DNA of 64,000 nt from Bicyclus anynana. Taxonomy: Eukaryota; Arthropoda; Insecta; Lepidoptera; Nymphalidae. Each line of letters begins with the position of its first letter. Positions within the stretch are counted from its first letter, which is position 1. Shown here in pieces: positions 10,816-21,825 of this stretch. The position numbers and the translations under genes were made by a program. The DNA lies in the NCBI RefSeq assembly GCF_947172395.1, contig NC_069086.1:12928501-12992500 (forward strand). Direction: 5' to 3'. The notes under the pieces are model-generated. The model was given only the letters and a program-made list of their open reading frames with translations, searched no databases and was not told the DNA's origin.

Positions 10816-11546
10816 TGTAATTTGGAAAGGATTCAGGAGAATTGGTAGAAGTAATGGTAAAACAGGCTAGCACGAATGCATTTCTTTACGAGTATTTAAA
10901 TTATTTTGATTATAATATCTGTTTGTGTTTCCAAGCCAGTGAAAGTGGAAATCGGATCATAACTCAATCGAAAGTGGGTCTGTTTTTTTCTTAAATATTT
11001 TATTATGATTTTATTTTATTTTAATAATTTAAGTTACAAGCTTGTGATATTCAACAATCAGATATTCAGTGCCATTGTTGTCTTATTTCGGTCGAGTTAC
11101 CTAAGGAAAATAAACTCGATGGATGAAGTAATATAGTTTGAGTTATAACTTAATATATGTTTGAAATTCCGATTTTACTATGAAAAAATCATCCAATAGG
11201 AAACCTATTATTTACCGAACAAACACGAAATAACAAAATATTTAAACGTTTAAATTTAATAGTATTATTTAAGCCGGTTGCCATAATTAACCGTTTTACC
11301 GTACTCAAAAATTACGGTTATTACATCAAGGAAGTAATTCCATTTTACATCAAGGAGTTAATTTGCAATATATCTTTTATTATCCTAAACGTTTTAATGT
11401 TCTCGTAAAAACAAGTTAATCAGTCTTAAGTATTATGAATGTACATCATTACGTACGCACTACGTATGTTATGGCTCGTATTATTTACGGCCACAATCTA
11501 TATAACAGTACACCGTACTTTCGCCTGATGCACAAATCTTATAGAG

Positions 11547-11951
11547 TAAGCCTTCATTCGCACGAGAGTTTTTTTAACGGACGTTAAAAAAGCGTTCAAA
11601 AATAGTATCAAGTTGAATTAAGGTCTATTTCCAACGCCCGAAATTGAAAATGCAACACTGCTCGAAAAAAATGTTGTGTTTTAAAAACGCTACGTGTGAA
11701 TATACACTTGGAAATGCATTTGTTGTATTTAAAAGCTTTTTTAAGGGACGTAAAAAAAAGCGTTCAAATATAGTATGAAGTTAAATGAACGTTTATTTCC
11801 AACACCCAAAATTGATAATGCAGCACTGCTCGAAAAAAACTGTCGTGTTTGAAAAACGCTGTCTTGTGAACATATACTTAGGAATGCATTTGTTTTATTT
11901 TAACGTTTTTTTAACGTCCGTCAAAAAATCTCTCGTGCGAATGAGGGCTTA
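11547..11951. mobile_element. TIR element Y, copy 1, with internal 168-bp duplication
   Basis: The ends are inverted over about 45 bp: TAAGCCTTCATTCGCACGAG at the left, and at the right the complement of TAAGCCCTCATTCGCACGAG. The interior is a tandem pair with a 168-bp period (AGCGTTCAAA at 11591 and again at 11759). No coding capacity is visible. A truncated single-unit copy is at 28415-28563. Confidence 0.75.
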
Positions 11952-12362
11952 GGCGCTATCAGTGCATGGGCCTATAGTAATTGCTTCCTGTATTGTAAAA
12001 TCAATCAAATGTGTTCTCAGCTTTGTGGCATTATAATCAGTTATAGTGCAGTGGCCAGTTCTCTACATTTATCATTATTAGCCTAATTGAATGGCTACTT
12101 CCTTAAACAAATTAATAAGGTAAAGGAGAAAGAGGAAAAGATGAGGAAGGAAATGTAAGGAATAGACGGAAGTGTTACGTAACGGCGGAGGCGGGCACAC
12201 AGGCTTTTTAACAGGTTTTTTAACTGGTGAGAATTCAGCACGCCCACGAGAGGTGACCATGTGTGGATTTCACCTCCTAAAGGTTTAGTACATACATAAT
12301 ATGTTTTTATTACGCCAAACCTCCCTTTGTTGGTGCATCTACAAAGAACCCTAAGTACACTA
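11952..12362. other. No gene seen
   Basis: The stretch contains a purine-rich tract (about 12118-12155), with a 60-residue minus frame that has no recognisable motif. Nothing is supported as a gene. Confidence 0.4.
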
Positions 12363-12520
12363 ACACTAGTAAGCGCAATGTTGGTCGACCGACCAGGTGG
12401 ACTGACGACATCAAGCGAGTCGCAAGGATTCGCTGGATGCAGGTGGCTCAGTATCGTGATGTTTGGAAGTCCCTACAAAAGGCCTTTGTCCTTCAGTGGA
12501 CGTCCATCGGCTGATATGAT
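12363..12520 (+). pseudogene. RTE-type LINE ORF2 C-terminus and 3' end
   Basis: The plus frame reads GRPTRWTDDIKRVARIRWMQ, continues to LQWTSIG and ends at a TGA at 12512-12514. The following GATATGATGA tail is the trinucleotide-repeat tail of this LINE. The reading frame is intact here, but the rest of the element is missing, as expected from 5' truncation. Confidence 0.75.
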
Positions 12521-13109
12521 GAAGCCCTTTAGGAGATGGGACGAACATAAATTCAGAAAGGTGCTCCATTACAGGATGGCGGGTATAGGTTTATAATGAC
12601 TGTTTAGGTGTTGCTGACAACGCTTCTTAGCCTGACCTAGAATTCGTATCCATAGCAACATGATCTGAAGCCGAAGAAGAAAGGACAATATAATAAATAA
12701 TTAGATAAGTTGGGTAGGTTCTAGGATTTTTTAAATGACCATCGCTGCGTCTTGGACTAAACTGTTGGTCATTGTGATCATTAAATAAAACACACTTCAA
12801 AGCTTCGATTTCGTGCCATCTCGAGGCGTCTCATTACTCAAAGTCGTGGCACCGGCGCGGCGATCACGCGAACCGCTCCTTACACTTCGCATTGCGATTA
12901 CTCGCCTATTCGTCTGCTTCTTTAGCGCTGCTCCAATTTCATTTTTCACGCTTGTTCTACTTTTATTGTATATTTTGCTTTGATATCGATTTCGTCCAAG
13001 TGATGTATGTCCACGTACGTTTAACTGCCGTTAGCAGTTTTTGTTTTTCTTTCTTTATAAGGCATCAAAAGTGCTTCAACTGTACTTGTAGAGGCTTTAC
13101 ATAAATTAA

Positions 13110-13452
13110 GCTACTGTTACACATGCTCATTTCAAGCATGAAATCATGCTACTATTGAGCAGTTGCTACTTATTAGTATGTGTATCGCAACATTATTAAT
13201 AATGAGCATGCTTATCACCATCATCGATATATGCATCAGTCGAGAGTCTGTATTCTCTTCACCTTCATCTCTCCCTGTCTAACACGATACTATAGACACA
13301 TAGCGATAGATACAAATTAGCATGTGTAATTGGAATGTTTGCTTTCAGCATGCTTATTCAGGAGCATGCTTAAAAATAGAATGCTTATTGCTAGCAAATA
13401 TATATAATAGCACGTTTTTAGCATGCTATTTTAGAGCATGTGTAACAGTACC
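13110..13452. mobile_element. TTAA-flanked TIR element Z, copy 1
   Basis: It is bounded by TTAA at 13106-13109 and 13453-13456. The inverted ends read GCTACTGTTACACATGCTC and, from the right, GGTACTGTTACACATGCTC. The interior is full of GCATGC and AGCATG words. TTAA duplication is the hallmark of piggyBac-type transposition, so a non-autonomous piggyBac-type element is the best guess. It sits about 221 bp into satellite monomer A. Confidence 0.7.
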
Positions 13453-14194
13453 TTAAGTCAAGTTAAGTTCTTATTTGACGTGTTGCGATTACTCGGCTTT
13501 ATTCGTTTGATTCTTTAGCATTGCCCCGATTTCATTTTTCACGCTTGTTCTACTTTTATTGTATATTTTGCTATGATATTGATTTCGCCATCTATTATGT
13601 ACGTTTAGAAATTGTCGCTAGCAGTTTTAGCTTCCTAATATGGGTATGGCATCAAAAATTCTTAAACTGTTGTTGAGGTTTTACTCAGTCAAGTTTAAGA
13701 CTCTTTAAATTTTTTCATTACAAAATTACGGTTACTCTATTCATCTTTAATATTATTGCGGCTCTATAAATCTGATTCTTTAGCGCGGCTCCAATTTCAT
13801 TTTTCACGCTTGTTCCATTTATATTGTACACATTTTTCTTTGATATTGATTTCGTCCGAGTAATGTATGTTCACGCAGTTTTTGTTTTTCTTTCTTTATG
13901 AGGCATCAAAAGTGCTTCAACTGCAGCTGAGGCTTTACAGAAATTAGTCAAGTTAAGGCTCCTTATTTGACGTGTTGCGATTACTCGGCTCTATTCGTTT
14001 GATTCTTTAACGCTGCTCCAATTTCATTTTTCACGCTTGTTCTACTTTTATTGTATGTTTTGCTATAATATCGATTTCGTCCAAGTGATGTATGTCCACG
14101 TACGTTTAACTGCCGTTAGCAGTTTTTGTTTTTCTTTCTTTATAAGGCATCAAAAGAGCTTCAACTGTACTTGTAGAAGCTTTACATAAATTAA

Positions 14195-14627
14195 GCTACT
14201 GATACACATGCTCATTTCAAGCATGAAATCATGCTACTATTGAGCAGTTGCTGCTTATTAGTATGTTGATCAAGAATCAACAGTCGTGGGATTTATGAGC
14301 ATGCTACTTGATGCGCGGGTGGATGGGGGCGTGCTTTTAGCGCGTCTGAACAGGTTTGCTTATTGAGTATGCTAGTCGATCAGCATTGTTATCTGTATTC
14401 TCTTCACCATCATCTCTCCCTGTCTAACACGATACTATAGACAGAGAGCGATAGATACAAATTCGCATGTGTAATTGGAATGTTTGCTTTGAGCATGCTT
14501 ATTCATGCATACTTAAAAATAGAATGCTTGTTGCTAGCAAATGTTAACTGATGATAAGCATGCTCGTATGGAGCATACTTAATAGCACGTTTTTAGCATG
14601 CTATTTTAGAGCATGTCTAACAGTACC
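14195..14627. mobile_element. TTAA-flanked TIR element Z, copy 2
   Basis: Same ends and same position (about 223 bp) within monomer A' as copy 1, with TTAA at 14191-14194 and 14628-14631. It is 90 bp longer, with an extra GC-rich part near 14283-14380. The matching positions show it was copied with the satellite rather than inserted twice. Confidence 0.7.
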
Positions 14628-15339
14628 TTAAGTCAAGTTAAGTTCTTATTTGACGTGTTGCGATTACTCAGCTCTATTCGTTTAATTCTTTAGCGCTGCT
14701 CCAATTTCATTTTTCACGCTTGTTCCACTTTTATTGTATATTTTGCTTTGATATTAATTTCGCCTTCTATTATGTACGTTTTGAAATTGACGCTAGCAGT
14801 TTTAGCTGCCTAATATGGGTATGGCATCAAAAATTCTTAAACTGTAGTTGAGGTTTTACTCAGACAAGTTTAAGACTTTTTAAACTTCTTCAATACAAAA
14901 TTGCGGTTACTCTATTCATCTTTAATATTATTGCGGCTCTATAAATCTGGTTCTTTAGCGAGGCTCCAATTTCATTTTTCACGCTTGTTCCATTTATCTT
15001 GTATATATTTTTCTTTGATATTGATTTCGTCCGAGTAATGTATGTTCACGCAGTTTTTGTTTTTCTTTCTTTATGAGGCATCAAGAGTGCTTCAACTGTA
15101 GCTGATGCTTTACTTATATTAGTCAAGTTAAGGCTATTAATTGACGTTTTACGATTACTCGGCTCTATTCGTTTGATTCTTTCGCGCTGCTCCGATTTAA
15201 TTTTTCGCGCTTGTTCCACTTTTATTGTATGTTTTGCTTTGATATTGATTTTGCCTACTTTATAGAGATTTTCTTTACTTCTTAAGCGGTTAAAATTTTT
15301 GTTTGTCGCTGATAGTTTATTGTTTGCTTGCGTCACTTT

Positions 15340-15405
15340 ACTAGTCAAAGGGGTGAAGTTGCCTCGCGTAGGGTTGCGAGGTGAAACTTGACCGGGTCCA
15401 TTAGT
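15340..15405 (+). mobile_element. Helitron-like group 3, 3' fragment
   Basis: It shares the end AAACTTGACCGGGTCCATTA with the larger copy at 58745-59011 (AAGCTTGACCGGGTCCACTA). It interrupts satellite unit A'', whose remaining text resumes after it. Confidence 0.45.
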
Positions 15406-15486
15406 TTTTATTATAAGGTTTCAAATTGTCAACTGTAGTTGAGGTTATACTTAGTTATTTAGTTAAGGCTCCTACATATCGCATTT

Positions 15487-15798
15487 TGATTCATTATCAT
15501 TATATCGGCGGATGGACGTCCACTGCAGTACATAGGCCTTTTGTAGCGACTTCCAAACATAAGCCTGAGCCGCCTGCTTCTAGCGAATCCCAGCGACTCT
15601 CTTGATGTCGACACTCCACCTTGTCGGTTAGTTGACCACGTTACGTTTTCTAATGCGGGGTCGCCATTCCAGCACCTTGGAACCCCAACGTCCATCGGCT
15701 CTTCGAACTATGTGCCCCGCTTAATGCCACTTCAGCTTCGCGACTCGTTGACCTATGTCGGTGACTTTGGTTCTTCTGCGGATTTTCTGATTCACGCT
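15487..15798 (-). pseudogene. RTE-type LINE 3' end
   Basis: On the minus strand it covers the C-terminal coding part and the tail, with GTGGACGTCCATCCGCCGAT near the 3' end. The reading frame is interrupted. It closes the satellite block. Confidence 0.7.
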
Positions 15799-15816
15799 AA
15801 CGCAAATAACGCAATA

Positions 15817-15989
15817 CTGCAGCTAGCCTATTCACAATTTTGGTTTTTATTATCAACCTATTAAAACATCAAATCAATTGAGAAATGTCATCTATCACCA
15901 GTAAGCACCGGATGACATTTGTTACATATAGAATCGCAATTTTGTCTATGTCAACTAGCATACGTCAAAGATAGTGAATTAGCCTGCAG
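15817..15989. mobile_element. TIR element W, copy 1
   Basis: A 173-bp segment with inverted ends: CTGCAGCTAGCCTATTCAC at the left, and CTGCAGGCTAATTCACTATC read from the right. Further copies are at 29902-30098 and 57679-57778. No coding capacity. Confidence 0.6.
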
Positions 15990-16515
15990 TACGGATTGAA
16001 GTTATAATGTTTACTGTATAATTACCCTATCATTAAAATCATTTTTTTTTCGATTTCGTTACCACAAAATACGCAAGTACTAGAAGACCACATAATGTTC
16101 GATGTAAATAAAGCAAACATTTATTCTATCGTGCAAGCCGCTATCGAGTAGCCGAGAGTATTTCAATGGCAAACTAGTTTATTTTAGTTGGCGTAATGGT
16201 ATAAAGTAACCGCGTCTAAAAAAGAACGTCATTTCTTTGCGCACTCGGATTCCCAGTGAAGATAACCAGTGTGAATTTTATCTGACGGCGCTGGGACCAT
16301 TTGGGCGTGCTATTCAATCGTGATTGTAGGCTGGGGCTATGTTAGGCCGCGGTTTGACATGCGAGTCAGACATTTTTAAGTAACAATTGACGTATCAAGA
16401 CTGTAGGTAAGTACCATACACTTGATGGTATGTGCATGGAAACCAATCTCACGAAATCTCGATAACCGCTTGACGTATAAAAGTGAAATTTGGCAGGGAG
16501 GTAGTCTTTATCGCT
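15990..16515. other. No gene seen
   Basis: Unique-looking AT-rich sequence with no supported feature. Confidence 0.35.
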
Positions 16516-16588
16516 CCGATATAAGATTGTATCATCACTTACCATTAGGTGAGTCTGTAGTCAAGGGCTAACTTGTAATGAATAAAAA
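16516..16588 (+). mobile_element. SINE-B 3' tail fragment
   Basis: TCATCACTTACCATTAGGTG and AGTCAAGGGCTAACTTGTAA followed by AATAAAAAAG match the 3' end of SINE-B. Confidence 0.65.
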
Positions 16589-16931
16589 AGAATTAGCAAT
16601 GGCGAAGGGTAGAATTTTGACGTAGGTAAGCCGTCCCAAATAAAAGGAAATTCATACTGCTTGTTACAAACTCCGGTTGCTCATACATATTGATTACAAT
16701 AATGAATATGTATGTATAGATTTAAAAAGGTAGCCCAGCGAGAATCGGCCTATATTTACTCTTTGCCACTGATAGTTAGTATGTGTCTACTAAGAATGGA
16801 TTTTGCGATAGGGCCGGATTAAAGAGGTGTAAAGGTCTAAGCAAGTTTGTATGAAAGTCCTTCATTTTTTAAACAACAAACTTAAAATTTGGCAAAGAAG
16901 TGGTTTAAGTGGTCCGCTAGTTTTATATATA

Positions 16932-17160
16932 AGGACGCCCGCGACTTCGTTCGCGTGAAACCCGATGTAAACTTTGAACTACCCCTACCCTACCCCACCC
17001 CTACCCTACCAATATCCCGTTTTTAATTATTATTAATATGAACTTTATACAATAACAATAAAGCTCAAATTGACTACGTTTTAGTTAGAAAACATTTGCA
17101 TGGGAAATAAAGAAGGCCTATTTTTATGATTTTTCCGGCAATTATTCGAATTTTTAAAAA
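16932..17160 (-). mobile_element. Helitron-like element, partial
   Basis: The reversed 3' end AGGACGCCCGCGACTTCGTT is followed by GTGAAACCCGATGTAAACTT and a short CCCTACC-rich run, as in the copies at 38535 and 39317. A separate CCGCTAGT end of another copy abuts it at 16915-16922. Confidence 0.6.
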
Positions 17161-17604
17161 CTATCCAAGAACTTCAACGAACATTTAAAAAAAATAATTA
17201 GCCAAATTAGTCCAGGCGTTGTTGAGTTATGCGCTTACCAACGTTAGTCGCAAGTCACATCGCAGCCTTACACTCGGTCTAAGAAAGCATAATAACACAC
17301 TTCAGTGTTGCATTATTACATACATTTGCAATATCAGTTTACTCGCACACCGTTCTTTCTCAGGGACTGTGGAAATGCGTTTTGAACGCTCCGTCAATGA
17401 ATAAGCCCTACTTATCATTCGCAGTAAGAGCCGATAAAGCAAAAGTACTCTGTAAATATCATATTTTCCTAAGTGGTTTAGTCATAAAGAGCGCATTGAT
17501 TGTAGCGTTATTGATTGTTCATGTACCCACATAATTTAAATTTGTTACGCGCGAAACGGAGTTGTGTAAAAACCAAGCATGCGTATTATCTTTTTTATTT
17601 ACAT

Positions 17605-17700
17605 TACTAGCGGACGCATGCGACTTCGTCACAAAACACAATTATACATATATTCGATACTGAAACTAAAAAAAAACATTTTTAGTTTCAGTATCGAATA
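17605..17700. repeat. Helitron end fragment with a perfect 22-bp hairpin
   Basis: CTAGCGGACGCATGCGACTTCG at 17608 is a reversed Helitron end. At 17651-17672 and 17679-17700 two 22-nt arms are exactly complementary around a 6-nt loop. The arm text (CGATACTGAAACTAAAAA) is a Helitron body phrase also seen near 2430, so the palindrome looks like two copies joined head to head. Confidence 0.65.
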
Positions 17701-17717
17701 TACAGGAAGAAAATTTT

Positions 17718-18071
17718 TTTAGTGCGGATATTTTTATATTTTGTACATAAACAAAATTTAATGATCACGTATTTTTTCTTTTTTTTTTTAACTCAAAAAT
17801 AACAAAATTATCGTTAGCTAAAGTTATTTACTTTTGAACAGAATTTTAAGGTCACCCTATTGTGCGTTTATTTTATTTTCGTTTGATACCTAAAGGACGT
17901 CACCAGATCACTTTTAAGCTGAATATATCTTGTTTAGTAATAATATGTACATTATTTTGTTATTTAAGAGACATAAATTAAAAAAAAAAATTACATAAAA
18001 TGTATCGAACTGTTTGTAGATTTATATTCTATTAATGATACAGAACCACGAAAAAAAATATCCGCACTAAA
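17718..18071. mobile_element. TIR-bounded element, 354 bp
   Basis: TTTAGTGCGGATATTTTT at 17718-17735 is repeated in inverse at 18054-18071. The flank continues to ATCACCCTGTAT, a motif common at ends of Tc1/mariner-type and other cut-and-paste elements. There is no coding capacity and the superfamily is uncertain. Confidence 0.55.
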
Positions 18072-18225
18072 GACCGAATCACCCTGTATGTATAATGTCA
18101 CCCAACAAAAATTTTCAAAATATCTTCAATGTATAGAATTTATTATAAGTTGTAGATGGCGCTAGTACTACGTTATGCCACGGTAACGTTTGGTGTTACA
18201 AATGGTATAAGTAAAATAAAAGTAT

Positions 18226-18227
<2 letters not shown>

Positions 18228-18277
<50 letters not shown>
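18228..18277. repeat. (TA)n microsatellite
   Basis: Uninterrupted TA repeat of about 50 bp. Confidence 0.9.
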
Positions 18278-18280
<3 letters not shown>

Positions 18281-18988
18281 TTCTTCTTCGTTACAGTTAT
18301 ATACACATAAACAGCTTATAAGTAAAGATCAGGCTCACAGATTTAAAAAAATAGATTTAGCGTTTTCTATATTCTGTGGTTGTAATTGCGATGAGCTCGG
18401 AGCTTTAAATTTTGTTTGTTGCATCTGTTTCATTCATTTCATTAATATACATTTATAAGTCTATATATTTTCTTTATTATTATAAGTAGTTGAAACTGAC
18501 GAACTTCTGTATTTTCATAAAAGATCTTTGAGCTAGTATTTTTTGCAACCTTCGACGTAGAATGAAGCCTTTATCTAGAAGTATATTCGTCATACTTCAC
18601 GCTTCAGATACTAATACAATAAATAATACAAGAGCATGAATAATGTTAAAATCATACAAATTCATATTATAATCGCATAATTCTTCTATAATATGAGTAC
18701 AAAATTCATTTATTATTTAATAGGCTGCGAAAATCGCGACATGAAAATGTTGATAAAGAATTGTTTAAAATTTAAATCACGAAAAACAAGTAGATTTACC
18801 GTATTTACCGGTTGTCGTTGTTTGAAAAAAGAACTTGGTTGTTATTATTTTTTTTTAATTGTGTATGAATTCCGCTTACTATGTGGTCCTATGAGTTAGC
18901 TCTCGTGGTTAGCTGATTCAGATACGGCTAATGAGGTCCAGGCCAACAAAAAAATTACGATACTGGGATTTTTGGAGTTTACTCCTTA
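18278..18988. other. No gene seen
   Basis: AT-rich. A 68-residue plus frame (18693-18899) shows no domain or codon bias that would support a gene. Confidence 0.35.
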
Positions 18989-19496
18989 ATTAATAAGATA
19001 AGATAAGATAAATATACTTTATTTGCACACCACAAAGACAAAAACAAGTGAAATAAAAAACAAATTAGGAAGATATCAGCATACAAAAGGCGGCCTTATC
19101 GCTAAGTAGCGATTTCTTCCAGGCAACCTTCGGTTTAGGAAAACTTAAGGACATCAGCAGGTGGCGTAAAACAAAAATAACCATAGTATTAGTAATACAC
19201 ATACATACAAATAATTTACATCCTAATACATAAACAATATTACACAAATACCTACAGGAATGAATAAAATACAGATCAAAATATACTAATAAATACCTTA
19301 TATTGAAAAGAAATAATATATACAGATCGTCTTTACTGCACCAGATAATGAGTCTTTACGGCATTTTTAAAAATGTCCAGTGTCTTTGATTGCCGTATGT
19401 TTAAAGGTAGAGCATTCCATAACTTAATGGCTTGCACAACGAAAGAATGTTTATAAAATTTCGTCTTATGCACGGGTAAACATAGAGTTAATAATC
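18989..19496 (-). pseudogene. CR1/Jockey-like LINE: ORF2 C-terminus and 3' UTR
   Basis: The minus frame up to a TAA at 19335-19333 encodes KHSFVVQAIKLWNALPLNIR then QSKTLDIFKNAVKTHYLVQ. The W-N-x-L-P-xx-I/V-R pattern is typical of the extreme C-terminus of non-LTR retrotransposon reverse transcriptases. The 3' UTR follows with ATAAGGCCGCCTTTTGTATG and a TTATCTTATCTTATC-type tail at 18989. 5' truncated. Confidence 0.75.
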
Positions 19497-19595
19497 GACA
19501 CTAATCGATTTTTCATAATATTATAGCCCCCGGTATGATAAAAATATGGGCAGTAATATTCGATTAACGAACGTTTTTAGTGCACAACCTATTCT

Positions 19596-20488
19596 GCGCA
19601 CCTTTCACTTTTCAGGCATAAGTATTGAGACGTACATATAGTGTATGCTGCGGGGCAACTTAGCATACACTATGTACGTCTTAATACACCTATTTAGACA
19701 GTCGATCTGAAAGAGTAAAGCAAGTAAAGCAGCCTGGAGTTTGCGGTGTTAGTACACCCCCGTGCCTCGGAGAGTACGTAAAGCCATCGGTCCTGCGTCT
19801 ACGGACTATGAGAGTGAGGGAATAGAGAGAGCACCTGGGCTTGCACACACTGATATCTCCTGCGTACATGGTTAATCTCAACATTGGATTGGTGGCCGTG
19901 AAAGAAAAAATAATTTGGTCGGAAACATATTATGAGGTTTTAGTCAATTCACTTCTCTGCCATTTGTTATCGCCGCGTTGCAACGACTTGTGGTACGGAC
20001 TGCTTCAATGTGCTCGTGGCGTTCGAGCCGTCCACATCTCTTGTTGTGTAATTCTTTATGGGATACTTGGGATAGGCGGGGAGAGTGACTTGAGTGGAAA
20101 AGGGGAGTGTTAGATATCTGTCAAAGGATACTTTAACCGTACACACATCTTTCTCAAGTGCGTGACTCTACCCAAGGTCATTCTTTGCCATTCTAGGGTC
20201 TTATTTTGGTTACACTTTGATTTGTTAATTAAGTTGTCCTGACAAGTGTTGTGAATCATAACCTTTGTTCGACATTCGTTTTCTTATTTTTGTAAACAAC
20301 TTTGAGTTCGCTAAAACATTATAAACGGATTCCACTGTATATCGGTCGTAAACAAAAAAAAAGTGTATGTCAGCTCCGACGCACGAATGGAGTTTACTCT
20401 TAGATCGACTGTCTAAATAGGTGTATGGTGCCCCGCAACATACCCTATGTACGTCTCAATACCCATGCCTGTAAAGTGAAAGGTGCGC
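19596..20488. mobile_element. Foldback element with ~100-bp inverted arms
   Basis: The left arm starts GCGCACCTTTCACTTTTCAG and the right arm, read on the minus strand, starts GCGCACCTTTCACTTTACAG. Both continue through GTATTGAGACGTACATA, TGCGGGGCA and ACACCTATTTAGACAGTCGA. The left arm (to about 19735) has an extra small duplication. The interior includes a LINE-like fragment and an apparently non-coding stretch. Confidence 0.65.
19733..19915 (+). mobile_element. LINE 3' fragment inside the foldback element
   Basis: CCCCGTGCCTCGGAGAGTAC, AAGCCATCGGTCCTGCGTCT and ATGAGAGTGAGGGAATAGAG recur in reverse at 27033-27160 (TACGTGC... GACGCAGGACC). It looks like a LINE 3' region, family not named. 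Confidence 0.5.
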
Positions 20489-20561
20489 AAGCGAGGAGCA
20501 GCAGGCCAGGCGTTCCCGCCAACAGTTTGCACATGCGTGCGGGCAGTCCAAAAAGATAGAT

Positions 20562-20612
20562 ACATACATAGGTACAGCCGAATACAGAACCTCCTTTTTG
20601 GAAGTCGGTTAA
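20562..20612 (-). mobile_element. FB-element left-end fragment
   Basis: Reads in reverse as TTAACCGACTTCCAAAAAGG AGGTTCTGTATTCGGCTGTA, the left end of the FB elements at 25885 and 49988. Confidence 0.6.
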
Positions 20613-20754
20613 AAATTGCATCCACGCTATTGCGCGTCGAACCTTTCTGCACAATACCCGACATAGTTAGGGAAGCGTTTATAACTCACTCAAGCGCTAT
20701 TACACTGATTGGACGTAACAATTGGAACGTGGACAAATAACCTGCGCACGTGGC

Positions 20755-20890
20755 CGCGCCATGATCCGAACAGGTTTGACTTGTCTATTGCTGCGAGAGC
20801 TGCGATGGCCGGACATACTTCATTTTGTAGAAGCTGTATGTTTATCAGCTCATGTTAGCATCATAGATAAGCGTGGCTTTGGTAGGTTTC
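20755..20890 (+). repeat. Dispersed repeat, inverted pair with 21690-21825
   Basis: Shares ATGATCCGAACAGG-like text, CGATGGCCGG and GTAGAAGCTGTATGTTTATC-like text with the reverse complement of 21690-21825 (GTGATCCGGCCG, TTATGGCCGGCGAT, GAAGGCTGTAAGTTTGTCAG). Diverged. Confidence 0.45.
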
Positions 20891-21404
20891 AAAGTCCAGA
20901 TGGCTTAATCACTAACTTCTGTTAACGACTTATAAAAATTAACATAAAAACATAAAACGTACATGACATCATCACAATGACAACTGGGTAATAATAATAA
21001 TCAATAAGCTTTGTGATGACGTAGTTTTCAACGACAATGGGATTTAGGGAATACGCAAAATGCGGTTATTGACTTGATGTTAATATAGACAAAGTTAGTG
21101 AATACGCCAGCAGATCCTCAATAGTCCAAGCAACAAACGTAATTTTTAGATTTTTCTACGGGTTACCAAACTATCAGTTGCCAGATATGTAGCTTCATGG
21201 CAACCCTTGCACTTTAACGGCGTTTTTCGAAATGTTGCCGCTAATCTAAGTGACTGGTTATAGGAGAAATTATTTCTCTTATCATGACTAGGAAAATATT
21301 AAAAAAAATATGCTAAATACTTCGACGGTTGGTAGTCTGGGCGCTTAAAACCTGCTATCTTCTAAAACCACCACAGTGAAAACTTCATAATTGCCTACCA
21401 TACG

Positions 21405-21669
21405 CATCAAAACTGAGGCGGACAATGTGCATAATAGTCTTAATTTCATTTAGTCGCTAATTAAACAACGATAGTTATTTAAACACATAATATTATTATG
21501 TAAATATTGTCTACAATGTCGAGCTGTGTGATTAGGAAGTGTAAAAACTACATACACATAAATATATAATGTAAGTAAACACAAAATTGCTGAGTTGAGT
21601 TGCTAAATTCGGATCACTTTTTGCGATGATTTTGTAGGCACGTAAAATATCTATTGTATAAAATCATTG
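21405..21669 (-). mobile_element. TIR element X, copy 3
   Basis: Reversed copy running from GCATCAAAACTGAGGCGGAC to AAAATCATTG. It carries CTAAATTCGGATCACTTTTT and GATTTTGTAGGCACGTA. The left terminus is slightly truncated. Confidence 0.7.
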
Positions 21670-21689
21670 ACCTTACCTTACCTGTGGTA

Positions 21690-21825
21690 AGAGGATAAGC
21701 TGACAAACTTACAGCCTTCATAAAAGAAGCAAGTCTGGCTATCGCCGGCCATAACTTGTCTATTAAAACACATGTTAAACGCCACGAAATGAAAATCGGC
21801 CGGATCACGACTTTATTACACGGAA
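21690..21825 (-). repeat. Dispersed repeat, partner of 20755-20890
   Basis: Reverse-complement relation to 20755-20890 as described there. Directly adjoins the end of X copy 3. Confidence 0.45.

Larger units (their letters stand above)
12889..15480. repeat. Higher-order satellite of 241-250-bp monomers
   Basis: Monomers start near 12889, 13481, 13722, 13972, 14655, 14897 and 15146, marked by GCGATTACTCGGCTCTATTC (or GCGGTTACTCTATTCATC) and by AATTTCATTTTTCACGCTTG. Three types A, B and C follow in order as A-B-C-A'-B'-C'-A''. B to B', C to C' and A' to A'' are each about 1174 bp apart. The A units carry the Z insert; A'' lacks it and has a Helitron-like fragment instead. On the minus strand one unit keeps a 100-residue Lys/Arg-rich frame (15348-15046) that other units break with stops. 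Confidence 0.85.
20489..20930. other. No gene seen; repeat pieces
   Basis: A reversed FB-type end (AACCTCCTTTTTGGAAGTCG, 20562-20612) and a dispersed repeat (20755-20890) lie here. Several overlapping frames exist but none has a recognisable domain. Confidence 0.4.

Noticed and set aside
20413..20740. Overlapping frames on both strands at the right arm of the foldback element
   Set aside because: No conserved domain; they overlap inverted-repeat arms and an FB end fragment.
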